From Erwinia sp. (GTDB lineage: Bacteria; Pseudomonadota; Gammaproteobacteria; Enterobacterales; Enterobacteriaceae): a stretch of DNA of 64,000 bases. Where the stretch lies: NCBI GenBank assembly GCA_964016415.1, contig OZ024666.1, positions 1,221,310 to 1,285,309 on the forward strand, given 5' to 3'. Positions 10,057 through 21,471 of the stretch are shown piece by piece. A program made the translations under genes and the position numbers. Below the pieces are notes generated by a model, which had not been told where the DNA came from, did not search any database, and saw only the letters and a program-made list of their open reading frames with translations. Position 1 is the stretch's first letter. Each line of letters begins with the position of its first letter.

Positions 10057-10266
10057 ATGGCAAAGATTAAAGGTCAGGTTAAGTGGTTCAACGAGTCTAA
10101 AGGTTTTGGTTTCATCACTCCGGCAGACGGCAGCAAAGATGTTTTCGTCCATTTCTCTGCTATCCAGGGTAACGGTTTTAAAACTCTGGCAGAAGGTCAA
10201 AACGTTGAGTTTGAAATTCAGGATGGACAGAAAGGCCCGGCTGCAGTAAACGTAACTGCTATCTGA
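10057..10266 (+). CDS. cspC: Cold-shock-family RNA chaperone CspC
   Basis: A 69-residue cold-shock-domain protein that binds single-stranded RNA and DNA, acts as an antiterminator and stabilises stress transcripts such as rpoS. It has both RNP motifs (KGFGFITP and VFVHFSAI). As far as I can recall it is identical to E. coli CspC rather than CspE ([12 protein letters not shown], not MSKIKGNVKWFN). The start is preceded by AAGGAA. It lies downstream of yobF, as in E. coli, and is followed by a strong terminator. Confidence 0.97.
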
Positions 10267-10320
10267 TTCTCGGGATGCAACGTTTGCTGTATCGCGATAC
10301 AGTAAACAGAATCTTACAAA

Positions 10321-10351
10321 AGCCCTGTCGATGATTCGACGGGGCTTTTTT
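10321..10351 (+). terminator. Intrinsic terminator of yobF-cspC
   Basis: A GC-rich stem (AGCCCTGTCGA paired with TCGACGGGGCT, one wobble) is followed by a run of six T residues. It starts about 55 bases after the cspC stop codon. Confidence 0.9.
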
Positions 10352-10421
10352 ACAATCGACGACTTTATCAGTGATATCCTGACTGGCGATATTCGTCATG
10401 CTGTTCACTGGAGAATGATTT

Positions 10422-11279
10422 ATGTCTTATCTTTGCCCACTTTGCGCCTCCCCTCTGCAACAACTTTCAGCAGTATGGCGTTGCCAGCATGGGCATCAGT
10501 ACGACCGTGCAAAAGAGGGGTATGTCAATCTGCTTCCTGTGCAGTTTAAACGCTCAAAACAGCCTGGCGACAGTGCTGAAATGGTACATGCTCGGCGTAC
10601 TTTTCTTGGTGGTGGACATTACAGTGCACTGCAACATAATGTGTGTGCGCTGGTTAGTAAGTGGTTTCCCTCCAGTGCCAACAGTCTGCTTGATATTGGT
10701 TGTGGAGAAGGTTATTACACCGGAGCCGTTGCACATCAGGCGCAATCACTCGGGGCAGCGAAAGTATTCGGTCTTGATGTTTCAAAAGAAGCGATACGCT
10801 TTGCTGCAAAGCGTGAAAAGCATGTTCAGTTTTCGGTTGCTTCAAGTTCCCGGCTGCCTTTCGCTGATGCAGCTATTGATATGGCCACCTGCATTTATGC
10901 GCCCTATAAGCTTGAAGAGCTAACCCGGGTTATCGCCTCAGAAGGGTATGTGGTTATTGTTACGCCGGGACCCCGTCACCTTATTCAGTTTAAATCGCTT
11001 ATCTATACGCAGGTGAAGGAACACAGTGCCGAGCTTTCACCACTTACTGGCTTCCTGCTCCGGGAACAAGTGGTGTTAAGTTACCCAATGTTGTTGAGTG
11101 GTAGTGACGCGGTAGCTTTGTTGCAAATGACCCCCCTTGCCTGGCGAGCCAGTAGCGAGGTTTGGCAGCTGCTTGAAAACAGTGAACAATTTCTTTGTGA
11201 GACAGACTTTATCATTCGTGTCTGGCAGAAGGAAAAGCAGCCTGTGACACTGGAAAATGCTCCTGCTCATGAAGAATGA
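10422..11279 (+). CDS. rlmA: 23S rRNA (guanine-745-N1)-methyltransferase RlmA
   Basis: RlmA (RrmA) methylates G745 in helix 35 of 23S rRNA. The 285-residue protein begins with the family's zinc finger (CPLCASPL, then CQHGHQYD), followed by the SAM-binding motif LLDIGCGEGYYTG at about residues 88-100 and the FGLDVSKEAIRFAAKR strand. It is somewhat longer than E. coli RlmA (269), with a short extra tail. It lies between cspC and yoaE as in E. coli. Complete and probably functional. Confidence 0.95.
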   Translation: MSYLCPLCASPLQQLSAVWRCQHGHQYDRAKEGYVNLLPVQFKRSKQPGDSAEMVHARRTFLGGGHYSALQHNVCALVSKWFPSSANSLLDIGCGEGYYTGAVAHQAQSLGAAKVFGLDVSKEAIRFAAKREKHVQFSVASSSRLPFADAAIDMATCIYAPYKLEELTRVIASEGYVVIVTPGPRHLIQFKSLIYTQVKEHSAELSPLTGFLLREQVVLSYPMLLSGSDAVALLQMTPLAWRASSEVWQLLENSEQFLCETDFIIRVWQKEKQPVTLENAPAHEE

Positions 11280-11301
11280 CGTGTAAAATTAAGAAAATTT
11301 T

Positions 11302-11330
11302 TTGACGTTAGTTGAGGCTCTGTTTACAGT
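11302..11330 (+). promoter_or_regulatory. Sigma70-type promoter and long leader of yoaE
   Basis: TTGACG (11302-11307), a 17-base spacer and TACAGT (11325-11330) form a good sigma70 promoter. Transcription would start near 11337, leaving an untranslated leader of about 200 bases before the yoaE ATG. The leader contains small inverted repeats (CCGG...CCGG near 11412 and GACC...GGTC near 11440). No known riboswitch consensus was recognised. Confidence 0.6.
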
Positions 11331-11539
11331 AGTGGTCCCTATTTAATACAGGAGTAATGGGCCTCAGCCCTCCCTATGGACTGTCACAGACGTCATTCTA
11401 TTTATCTGCCGGTTTTCTCCGGTACACCACACTGTTTCTCTGACCGTCATGGTCATATCCCAGGTTCTGCTGCTTCACGCTGTGGCGAGAACGCTTCCCT
11501 GTTATCTGTTTCTTGCCGTTATATTATCGGGAGTTTTTC

Positions 11540-13105
11540 ATGGAATTTCTCTTAGACCCCTCAATTTGGGCAGGCTTGCTGACGCTGGTTGTCCTTGAGA
11601 TTGTATTGGGTATCGATAACCTGGTGTTCATTGCCATTCTTGCGGACAAGTTACCTCCAAAACAGCGGGATAAAGCAAGATTAATCGGTTTATCTCTGGC
11701 CTTGCTGATGAGGCTTGGCTTGCTGTCGTTGATCTCCTGGATTGTGACACTGACTCGTCCGCTATTCACCATCGGTGAGTTTAGTTTCTCGGGACGTGAT
11801 CTTATCTTGCTCGCCGGCGGGTTATTCCTGCTCTTCAAAGCAACAATGGAGCTGCACGAACGGCTGGAAAACCGCGAGCATAACAGTGATGGAAATAAAG
11901 GATATGCCAGCTTTTGGGCAGTAGTGGTACAAATCGTTATCCTTGACGCTGTTTTTTCTCTGGATGCTGTGATTACTGCCGTCGGTATGGTGAATAACCT
12001 GGCAGTGATGATGACGGCAGTGGTTATCGCAATGGGGGTGATGCTATTAGCCTCTAAGCCACTGACGCGTTTTGTTAACGCACATCCGACAGTCGTCGTA
12101 TTGTGTCTTAGCTTCCTGCTGATGATTGGTCTTAGTCTGGTTGCGGAAGGGTTTGGTTTCCATATACCGAAAGGCTATCTCTATGCGGCGATTGGCTTCT
12201 CTATCCTGATTGAGTTTTTCAATCAGGTGGCGCGTGTTAATTTCCTGCGTCATCAGGCGCGGAGACCGATGCGTGAACGCACTGCCGAGGCGATATTACG
12301 TCTGATAGGCGGACGACGCAATGAGCATCAGCACGACGATAACGAAGCCGATACTGCGAAAATCATGCCGAAAGAAGCGTTCAAAGATGAAGAACGTTAC
12401 ATGATTAATGGTGTGCTGACGCTGGGATCACGTTCGGTGCGAAGTATCATGACACCGCGGGGCGAAATCTCATGGGTCGATGCCACAAGGCCAATGGATG
12501 AAGTTCGAATTCAGTTGCTCAATACGCCCCACAGCCTGTTTCCTGTTTGTCTTGGGGAACTTGATGAGATTATTGGTGTGGTGCGCGCTAAAGAGTTATT
12601 GGTGGCGCTTGATCATGGTGTTGATGTTTCAGAGTTTGCCTCATCGATGCCGCCCATCATCATCCCGGACTCCCTCGACCCTATCAACTTGTTGGGTGTG
12701 TTACGCCGCGCAAAAGGCAGTTTTGTTATTGTCACCAGTGAATTTGGTGTTGTGCAGGGCTTAATTACGCCACTCGATGTGCTGGAAGCTATCGCAGGCG
12801 AGTTTCCCGATGAGGACGAAACACCTGATATCATAGCAGATGGTGATGGCTGGTTAGTGAAAGGGGGAACAGACTTGCATTCGTTGCAACAACTGTTTAA
12901 TACACAAGTGCTGGTTAATCCTGACGACGACCATGCCTCTCTGGCGGGTTTACTGATTGCGCAGAAGGGGCAGTTACCCACAGCTGGCGAGGTTATCAGC
13001 TTACCTCCGTTACACTTTCAAATTATTGAAGTGACCGATTATCGGATAGATCTGATTCGTGTGACACGTGAAAGCGATGTCCATGACGACGCGGAGCCAG
13101 CCTGA
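11540..13105 (+). CDS. yoaE: TerC-family membrane protein with CBS and CorC domains (YoaE)
   Basis: An inner-membrane protein of the TerC superfamily, members of which are linked to metal homeostasis. The ATG at 11540 (MEFLLDPS) follows GGGAG and matches the E. coli YoaE start. The protein is 521 residues. Residues 1-235 form the TerC region with about seven membrane segments and the acidic motifs [11 protein letters not shown] and [14 protein letters not shown] tandem CBS pair spans about 290-430, and a CorC/HlyC-type domain follows (about 440-515). Fused CBS and CorC domains suggest nucleotide- or metal-controlled transport, but the substrate is not established. The gene converges on the broken pdeD. 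Confidence 0.93.
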   Translation: MEFLLDPSIWAGLLTLVVLEIVLGIDNLVFIAILADKLPPKQRDKARLIGLSLALLMRLGLLSLISWIVTLTRPLFTIGEFSFSGRDLILLAGGLFLLFKATMELHERLENREHNSDGNKGYASFWAVVVQIVILDAVFSLDAVITAVGMVNNLAVMMTAVVIAMGVMLLASKPLTRFVNAHPTVVVLCLSFLLMIGLSLVAEGFGFHIPKGYLYAAIGFSILIEFFNQVARVNFLRHQARRPMRERTAEAILRLIGGRRNEHQHDDNEADTAKIMPKEAFKDEERYMINGVLTLGSRSVRSIMTPRGEISWVDATRPMDEVRIQLLNTPHSLFPVCLGELDEIIGVVRAKELLVALDHGVDVSEFASSMPPIIIPDSLDPINLLGVLRRAKGSFVIVTSEFGVVQGLITPLDVLEAIAGEFPDEDETPDIIADGDGWLVKGGTDLHSLQQLFNTQVLVNPDDDHASLAGLLIAQKGQLPTAGEVISLPPLHFQIIEVTDYRIDLIRVTRESDVHDDAEPA

Positions 13106-13281
13106 TAACAGGCGTCACCATGGCAGAGTGTCAATGGTGACGCTGTAAGAGGTCAGGCACTGAGCTGAACTCTGCTATGATACTCTTCCAGCCACTGAGG
13201 AAAGGCACTCAGTGGCATGGGATGAGAGAAAAAGTAGCCTTGCAACACATCCACCCCCATCTTCCGCATATACTGTAGTGG

Positions 13282-14447
<1,166 letters not shown>

Positions 14448-16253
14448 TGGTTCACCTATAATATGTTGAGGTGAGCATATCACCTCTGCTCAGGTGGCCA
14501 AATTCAGTGTGCCACTACAACTCGACCTGCACCGCTGTCTCAACCCCTTCGGCAACCAGACTGATATTTAGTCTTTGTGCCAGAGAAATGATCATGTCTG
14601 TGACTGTGGCATTAATGGCATCACTACCTACCGCGGCGGTGAATACTTTGTCAATTTTGAGAATATCAGGGTTTAATGTTTTCAGATAAGAGAGCGAACT
14701 GTGGCCGGTGCCAAAATCATCGATTGCCAGTTTGACATCGTTGTCATGGAGTATGTCGACCACATGATGATCGATATCCGGCACGGATTCACGTTCGGTT
14801 AATTCAAGCACCAATTGGGGTTGTGGACGTGCAGGCCACCATAGCCTTTGCAAGTCAGTAATAATTTGCTGGTTTTCAAAATGGCTGGCGCTGACATTGA
14901 TGGCGATATGAAACTGTTTATTTTGTGGTAGTACTGACAGATGTTCAGCCACTTTATGTAAGATATAGCGTGTCAACGGGGCAATGAGCAGATGTTGCTC
15001 TGCAATCGGAATGAATACATCCGGTGGGATCCAGCCTTGTCGTTAACTGTACCAACGTAGCAGTATCTCGATACCCTCACACTGCGAAGTCTGGGAGTTG
15101 ATCAGCGGCTGGCAGTAGACTTTAAACTCGTTGGAATTAATGCCATGCGTGATTTGCCATGCGAGGCTCATGCGATTGGCAATCGCCAGCCAGGCAATAT
15201 AGCCGATCAGTAAACTCAACAACAGCGCGAGGGGAAGCTGGCTGGGGGTGGTAAGCAGGGCGAGGCGCAGTGATGAAGGACCAAACAGGGTCACTGAATA
15301 GGGGTAGCGCAGCGAGGTCGCCCGTTGTTCTACTTCATCTTCGGAAGGATAAGCTGGTTGAATCAAAGGATTACCATATTCAAGGCTTTTCTCCTGAACG
15401 TTGAACACGGCACGTTCCACCCATGGAAAAGTAGGCTCAAGAATATAGGCAGCCATCATCTCAATATTAACGATTTGTAACACGCCGGAGTCAGGTGAAC
15501 CAGCACGTGGATACCAGATAACCAATACAGGTGAACCCTTCAACAGTTTATAATCTGTCGTGAGCATCATAGTTTGTTGACCACTGGTGGCGAGTTCAGG
15601 AAAATTAAGGGTAAAACTTGTGTTCAGAGTGCCAAAAACACTGGAGCAAAACATAGTGTTGTTTTTGACCAGAATAATTGAACGCAAGGTCTGCAGGCGA
15701 GCCATCTCAGTCACCAGCGACTCGTGAACCTCAGAGCAATTCGATTCTGACAGCGCGGCCAACTTATCGCCGGAGAGATCGAGGGGCGAGAGTAACCGAT
15801 CAAAACGCTGAATGGCCTTGGTAGCAAATTCTGAGGTATGTTGCTCAACACGGCGTTTCTCTTCCATGAAACGTAAAAATAAAGTGAACGTCAAAACCAG
15901 CACAGCGATGATGATTGCGATGAGCATACGTTTTCGACGAAAATGCCCGGAAATAGCCAGGGACTTTGGCATCACTCCCTCCTTTATGAAAACCACACTC
16001 TTTCTTATCAATTGTTTGCAGAGAGGATTTTTTTTTCAGTTGGTTATTAAAAAATAGGCTAAAAAAAGAGAATATGTAAATCACCTCTCCTGCTGAATGA
16101 AAAATGAACAGGTTGCGATCGAGGGAACAGAGGGCAGTTTTGCGCTTCACATATTTTGGGGTGAGTATGCCGCGGATGACCTGACGGAGAGACTCCGTGT
16201 CTAACCTGGCCGTCAGGTTAGTGAGGTCTGTTTTGCCCGCGGGTTGCCAAGGA

Positions 16254-17618
16254 CTAATCACATTGCACCTTTATGGCAAATCCCCCGCGGGAAGTTTCAC
16301 GGCATTTAGCGTTCATGTCTTTCCCTGTTTCGTACATGGTTTCAATCACTTTATCGAGGGAGACACGGGCTTCGCTGGTGCGTCTCAGTGCCATACGCGC
16401 TGCATTGATGGCTTTTACTGCCGCGATAGCATTGCGCTCAATACAGGGTACTTGTACCTGACCGGCCACCGGATCGCAGGTTAAACCAAGATTATGTTCC
16501 ATGGCGATTTCTGCTGCCACGCACACCTGCTGTGGTGTCCCGCCGAGCAGTTCAGTCAGACCTGCGGCAGCCATTGAACAGGCAACACCGACTTCCCCCT
16601 GACAGCCTACTTCAGCACCAGAGATCGAGGCATTCATTTTGTACAACAGGCCAATAGCCCCGCAAGCCAGGTAATAGCGAACAATCGTTTCGGTTGAGAC
16701 CGGCTGAATAAATTTATCGTAATATGCGAACACTGCGGGAATAATGCCACAGGCGCCATTGGTTGGGGCTGTTACCACCCGTCCACCGGCAGCATTTTCC
16801 TCATTGACAGCAAGAGCAAACATATTGACCCAATCGATAACATTCATTGGATCACTGGAAAGTGACTCAGTCGAGACCACAATACGCCGCAGGGCAGGGG
16901 CACGCCTTGGAACGCGCAACGGGCCTGGTAAGAGTCCTTCGGTGTTTAAGCCGCGATCAATGCAGTCACGCATTTGTTGCCAGATAGCAGTAAAATAGCT
17001 TTCGATTTCCCGGGGACTCTTGTCCGCCATCTCGTTTTGTATCATCAGCCCGGAAATGGAGAGCCCACTATGCTGGCACTGAGCCAATAATTTACATGCA
17101 GAATCGAAGGGCCAGGCGACGGAGGCCGTAGACGCGACCGATTCGCCAAAGTGCGCTTCATCAACAATAAAACCGCCGCCAACAGAGTAATAAGTGGTAG
17201 TAAGCAGGCAGGTTTCACCATCGTGTGCAGAAAAACGTAGCCCATTTTCATGCAGGGGTAAAAAGGCCTCACTAAAGCGAAGATCGGCATCCCAGATAAA
17301 ATCAATTTCATGCACAGAGCTGGCAAGTAACAGACGCTGCCGAGCTTTGACATCTGCGATAAACCTGGGAATATCATCGACATTGACCGTGTCCGGAGTG
17401 GCACCAGAGAGCCCCATAATGATGGCAATATCGGTATGATGACCTCGGCCAGTTAGAGCAAGTGAACCATAGACATCAATGCAGAGTCGGGTAACTCGCT
17501 GCAATTGCCTATTTTTCTCAAGGCAATCGACGAACTCTTTCCCTGCTTTCATCGGACCGACAGTATGTGAACTCGAAGGGCCAATGCCGACTCTGAACAG
17601 GTCAAAAACACTTATCAT
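16254..17618 (-). CDS. sdaA: L-serine dehydratase 1
   Basis: An iron-sulfur L-serine deaminase that converts serine to pyruvate and ammonia in the cytoplasm. At 454 residues it equals E. coli SdaA. It starts with the family block MISVFDLFRVGIGPSSSHTVGPM and contains the beta-domain, then the catalytic alpha-domain with APTNGACGIIPAV and the cluster cysteines (GACG near 275, LTCDPVAGQVQVPC near 385-398). The start overlaps the nudL stop by four bases (ATGA), so it is translationally coupled in an order pabB-nudL-sdaA, as in E. coli. About 240 non-coding bases separate it from pdeD. Confidence 0.97.
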   Translation of the reverse strand: MISVFDLFRVGIGPSSSHTVGPMKAGKEFVDCLEKNRQLQRVTRLCIDVYGSLALTGRGHHTDIAIIMGLSGATPDTVNVDDIPRFIADVKARQRLLLASSVHEIDFIWDADLRFSEAFLPLHENGLRFSAHDGETCLLTTTYYSVGGGFIVDEAHFGESVASTASVAWPFDSACKLLAQCQHSGLSISGLMIQNEMADKSPREIESYFTAIWQQMRDCIDRGLNTEGLLPGPLRVPRRAPALRRIVVSTESLSSDPMNVIDWVNMFALAVNEENAAGGRVVTAPTNGACGIIPAVFAYYDKFIQPVSTETIVRYYLACGAIGLLYKMNASISGAEVGCQGEVGVACSMAAAGLTELLGGTPQQVCVAAEIAMEHNLGLTCDPVAGQVQVPCIERNAIAAVKAINAARMALRRTSEARVSLDKVIETMYETGKDMNAKCRETSRGGFAIKVQCD

Positions 17619-18250
17619 GACAACCTCTCTCTGTCGGTACTTGTTTTATCAATTTCAGGATACGGCGCGCTGGGGGCAATAATTAGCTCACCCAGAGATC
17701 TGAGAATAGCGGCTGTCATTCCCCAGATACAATACTTTCCGTACCATGAAAACCAGACCTGATGGGGGGGATGTTGACGTTGCAGCTGCACGCCGTGGTA
17801 GTTTGTGATGTCAAGCGCCTGGCAAAGTGGGATCTCGAAAATAGCAGCAACCTCCTGGGTATTAGCCTGCCAGCGGGCATCTCCGGGAATGATACCAACT
17901 ATTGGTGTTACGCTGACTCCCGAGTGACTGAATACCGGGGCTAATGAGCCTGCTATATTAACAGTATTGGCAGGTAAGCAGATTTCCTCTTCAGTTTCGC
18001 GTAATGCAGTGTTGGCAGGTGATAAATCACCAGCTTCCCGCATGCCTCCAGGGAACGCGACCTGGCCTGGATGGTGGCGTAATGTTTCATCCCGTAATGT
18101 CAATAGAATGGTCGGTACTACCTTATCGACAATGCCTATTAGCACGGCGGCGTGTTGTTGAGCCACCACGCCAACGGGTTCCACTTCAGGGGGAGGGTGC
18201 AGTAAAAAATGGTTGAGAAAATCACTTACTGAGAGATTATTCATCTTCAT
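17615..18250 (-). CDS. nudL: Nudix hydrolase NudL (putative CoA pyrophosphatase)
   Basis: A Nudix-family hydrolase (YeaB) of 211 residues, related to enzymes that cleave coenzyme A and its derivatives. The Nudix box is intact: GGMREAGD followed by ALRETEEEICL at about residues 69-92, with the CoA-type extension upstream (LRHHPGQVAFPGG). It overlaps the end of pabB by 14 bases (an internal ATG at 18244 is an alternative start) and the start of sdaA by four bases, so the three genes form a tightly packed operon. Confidence 0.93.
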   Translation of the reverse strand: MKMNNLSVSDFLNHFLLHPPPEVEPVGVVAQQHAAVLIGIVDKVVPTILLTLRDETLRHHPGQVAFPGGMREAGDLSPANTALRETEEEICLPANTVNIAGSLAPVFSHSGVSVTPIVGIIPGDARWQANTQEVAAIFEIPLCQALDITNYHGVQLQRQHPPHQVWFSWYGKYCIWGMTAAILRSLGELIIAPSAPYPEIDKTSTDRERLS

Positions 18251-19616
18251 GAGTGTTTTCCAGGCAGGGAAGAATGCGATTTACCTTATCAAAAGTTTCC
18301 TGATATTCGCATTGTTCATCACTGTCAGCGACGATTCCACCACCCGCAGAGCAATAGAGTTTACCATTTTCTGCCACCAGTGTTCTGATGGTAATGCTGC
18401 TGTCCATTTGGCCGCAACTACTGATATAGACGATACTGCCACACCACGCATTACGGCGTTGAGGTTCGAGTTGATCAATTATCGACATGGCCATGACTTT
18501 GGGCGCGCCAGTGATTGAACCGCCGGGAAAGCAGGCACGTAACAAGTCACAGGCATGCAATCCGGCTCGTAACTGAGCCGTGATGGTGCTGACTAGATGA
18601 TAAACGGCAGGAAATGCCTCGACCCTGAACAGTTCAGGCACTCTGACACTGCCGGGCACCGCAACCCGGCCGATATCGTTGCGCAGCAAATCGACGATCA
18701 TCACATTCTCAGCCCGATCTTTGACTGAACTGGCGAGAGATTCAATCTGTTGTTGATCCTCTACAGTATCAGGCAGTCGGGGACGTGTGCCCTTGATCGG
18801 TCGGGTTTCTATCTGGTCAGCCGACAGTTTAAGAAAGCGTTCAGGAGAAAGACTGATAACGGCACTCTCCGGCAGGCGGAGAAATGCACTAAAAGGCGCT
18901 GCGTTCTGTTTATTCAATTTCTGAAAGGCTTGCCATTCATCTCCCTGATAACTGGCGCTGAAGCGTTGTGCCAGGTTTACCTGATAACAGTCGCCAGCTT
19001 GCAGGGCATTTTGTATGTACCGGAAGGTTTTCCCATAGGTTTCCCGGCTCATGTTAGCTTGCCAGCGGCTGGTAAGATGAAACTGTCTGGTTGTGCGTGC
19101 AGCATAAGCGAGACGTTGCGCCTGCAGCCATGTCAGGCGATCGGACAGCGATCCCTGAACAACCAGGGTCAGGGTACCGAGAGTGTGGTCGGCAATCAAT
19201 GCCCAGTCATAAATACCCACCGCCATATCTGGTGTATGTAAATCAGCGACTGCCTGAGTGGGAAGTGTTTCAAAATGGCGGGCTAAATCGTAACCCAATA
19301 GTCCTACCGCTCCACCGATGAAAGGCAGCGAAGGGTGTGCCTGGCAGGAAAGTGCCGTGCGCTGCAGGACTTGTTGTAACAATTTCAGTGGGTCATCCTG
19401 ATATGATGCGCGACCAGTCTGACCGACAACTTCAGTGACAGTGCCTCGGGTTACCAGTGTTTCACACGGGTCAGCAACCATGATATCAAATCGGTTATCC
19501 TGATGAGCAGAAAAACCCGAGTGCAGCAACATCGACCATGGTGTGTGCGCAACAGAGGCGAACCACGTTTCAAGCGCCTCCGGCGTATAGTCGAGTGAAT
19601 GATAAACTGGCAACAT
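18237..19616 (-). CDS. pabB: Aminodeoxychorismate synthase component I
   Basis: The chorismate-binding subunit that makes 4-amino-4-deoxychorismate for p-aminobenzoate and folate synthesis, using ammonia from PabA. From the ATG at 19616 (MLPVYHSLDY) the protein has 459 residues, close to E. coli (453), with PWSMLLHSG aligned near residue 30. An ATG 14 codons upstream is possible, but neither has a strong ribosome site. Signature blocks: RPIKGTRPR (with the catalytic Lys), DLLRNDIGRV, PGGSITGAPKV and CSAGGGIVADS. It heads the pabB-nudL-sdaA operon and diverges from yoaH. Confidence 0.95.
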   Translation of the reverse strand: MLPVYHSLDYTPEALETWFASVAHTPWSMLLHSGFSAHQDNRFDIMVADPCETLVTRGTVTEVVGQTGRASYQDDPLKLLQQVLQRTALSCQAHPSLPFIGGAVGLLGYDLARHFETLPTQAVADLHTPDMAVGIYDWALIADHTLGTLTLVVQGSLSDRLTWLQAQRLAYAARTTRQFHLTSRWQANMSRETYGKTFRYIQNALQAGDCYQVNLAQRFSASYQGDEWQAFQKLNKQNAAPFSAFLRLPESAVISLSPERFLKLSADQIETRPIKGTRPRLPDTVEDQQQIESLASSVKDRAENVMIVDLLRNDIGRVAVPGSVRVPELFRVEAFPAVYHLVSTITAQLRAGLHACDLLRACFPGGSITGAPKVMAMSIIDQLEPQRRNAWCGSIVYISSCGQMDSSITIRTLVAENGKLYCSAGGGIVADSDEQCEYQETFDKVNRILPCLENTHEDE

Positions 19617-19724
19617 AGTATTCAATGAAAAATGGATGACTGAACGTAAGCCTGACATATTTTTTTGAAACTGACACCTGTTTGTTACTATCGATATTCA
19701 TACTTGTGAGAAAGAGAAGAAAAG

Positions 19725-19904
19725 ATGAGCAGTGGACTCCCGGCAATGAACAAAAAACAGCAGGAAGAGGCAGTTGAACGTATTCATGCTCTGATGGCTG
19801 AAGGTATGAGCAGTGGCGAGGCGATTCAGCGTGTTGCCTCTGAGATTCGTGCGAAACACAGCGGTGAAATGATACCAGCACGGTTTGATGAGGAAGATGA
19901 GTGA
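19725..19904 (+). CDS. yoaH: UPF0181 small protein YoaH
   Basis: A 59-residue protein ([20 protein letters not shown]...) that aligns along its length with E. coli YoaH, which also has 59 residues and also diverges from pabB. The conserved core is [18 protein letters not shown] and the C-terminus is acidic (DEEDE). The function is unknown. The ATG at 19725 follows an AG-rich ribosome site. The gene ends 15 bases before the broken hydrolase gene. Confidence 0.92.
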   Translation: MSSGLPAMNKKQQEEAVERIHALMAEGMSSGEAIQRVASEIRAKHSGEMIPARFDEEDE

Positions 19905-19919
19905 GCCGGAGGGATAAAA

Positions 19920-20903
19920 TTGTTCTTTGACAGCATGCGCTATTATGGGTTGAGTTTTATCCTGATGCTGTTGGCGAGTACGGTGGTGTTTGCGCGTCCT
20001 GTTGTGTGGCCTGAGGAGGTGAGTGCACAGCTTTTTTACCCGGATGGAGGGGCAGGATCATTTCACTACTACGTCTATGAACCCCGGAAGGGGCAAACGG
20101 TGACACGAGTTGTCTTGGTGATGCACGGTTACCCTCATGATGTTGCAAATACCCTGCTTGCAGCGGCGAATGCCGCGAAGGCAGAGCCAGAGGCTCAGGG
20201 GCTGGCGATTGTTGCGCCTTTGTTTATGGTTACCGCTGCAGAGCAAAAAAAATGCAGTGATGAAGGCACCCCGCGGGCTTAGAGTGGTGATCTACAGTGG
20301 CATTGCGATAGCTGGCTAAATGGTGGTCAGGATACTCTGCAGCGTGTTGATAGTTTTGAGGTAATGGATAAGTTACTGGCAGAGTTAAAAACGCGCTGGC
20401 CGACAGCCGCGCAGATAACCCTGGCTGGATTTTCAGCCGGAGGGCAGTTTGTGCAGCACTACATCGGATTCTCACATCCGCCGGTTGGTACAACACTGCG
20501 TTTTGTCATTGGTGATCCGGGTAGCTGGCTCTATTTTGACTCGCAACCGGGCGCTTGTAATGAGGCGCAACAGTGGAAATATGGTCTGGAAAAATTGCCC
20601 GTGTGGCTGACTGAGCGTGCCGTCAACGCACGGGAACGTTACCGTTATGCCGCCATCACCACCCTGGAAGGTGGCGCGGATGATGGACCGGGTAAAGGGA
20701 AATATTATGGCATTTTGGATAAATCCTGTGCAGCAATGGTGCAGGGAGAAGGGCGAAAAGAGCGTGGGCAGACTTATCACGAATATGAAAAGACCCGCCT
20801 GCATCCGGTGGCACCACATCGTTTCAGTATTGTTGCCGGATGCCGTCACGATGTGCAATGTGTCTTCAATTCGCCAGTTGGACGACGTGCTCTTTTTGGC
20901 TAA
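19920..20903 (+). pseudogene. Secreted alpha/beta-hydrolase-like gene with internal amber stop
   Basis: The reading frame has 328 codons interrupted by one TAG at codon 121 (20280-20282); the same frame is open on both sides with no other stop. The start is TTG at 19920 behind a strong GGAGGG, with an ATG five codons on as an alternative. The N-terminus is a signal peptide (ILMLLASTVVFA). An alpha/beta-hydrolase fold is suggested by VVLVMHGYPHD (oxyanion strand), the nucleophile elbow LAGFSAGGQFVQHY after the stop, and a late HRFSIVAGCRHD region. The product could have been a secreted esterase or lipase; no closer assignment is possible. CAG to TAG is the simplest cause of the lesion. Confidence 0.85.
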
Positions 20904-20920
20904 AATGAGTAAATCTTCTC

Positions 20921-21265
20921 TTACATAGCCGCAATAATTTTGATTTCGATGCGATAACCGGGATTCATCAGCGAAGCCTGCACTGTACAGCGCACCGGGG
21001 CGTGATCTTTTGCAACCCAACGATCCCAGGCGCGGTTCATTGCATCGAAATCGTCTTTATCTACCAGAAAGAGCGTTACATCTAAGATGCGGCTTTTATC
21101 AATATTGACGCGGGCGAGCAGAGCATCAATCGCAGCCAGTGCGTTTTCAGTTTGTGCTTCTGCATCCTTATCAAGGTTTTCTGGCACGCTGGTATAGTAA
21201 AGGGTGTTATTATGAATAACAGCTTCTGACATACGCGGTGCGCAGTCAATGCGGATAATTGACAT
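20921..21265 (-). CDS. yoaB: RidA-family protein YoaB
   Basis: A 114-residue protein of the Rid/YjgF family, relatives of the enamine/imine deaminase RidA. It aligns throughout with E. coli YoaB (VIHNNTLYYTSVPENLD, then HAPVRCTVQASLMNPGYRIEIKIIA). The Arg in PVRCTVQ is the conserved pocket residue. The exact physiological substrate of the YoaB subgroup is not settled. It diverges from yoaA across about 200 bases. Confidence 0.92.
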   Translation of the reverse strand: MSIIRIDCAPRMSEAVIHNNTLYYTSVPENLDKDAEAQTENALAAIDALLARVNIDKSRILDVTLFLVDKDDFDAMNRAWDRWVAKDHAPVRCTVQASLMNPGYRIEIKIIAAM

Positions 21266-21471
21266 CTTGGTTCCTCAACGGTGGCTCGGTTAACCGCCAC
21301 AGACTGCCACAGACAGCCCCCCGTTGTCATGTCTGGCGATATGACAATATCATTGCGGTGAGAAAGATATGTCAATACGCTATGCTGATTCGAATATGGC
21401 AGATGATCGCTGAGCGCCTCATCTGCACAGCACGATCTATGAGTACGGCAATGTAATACTGGCGAGGCGAT

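Noticed and set aside
11337-11539. yybP-ykoY manganese riboswitch in the yoaE leader
   Set aside because: The characteristic conserved loop sequences are not visible; the leader is reported only as an unexplained long leader.
20472-21020. 182-codon minus-strand frame over the broken hydrolase and yoaB
   Set aside because: It lies antisense to the hydrolase and overlaps yoaB out of phase; no recognisable domain.
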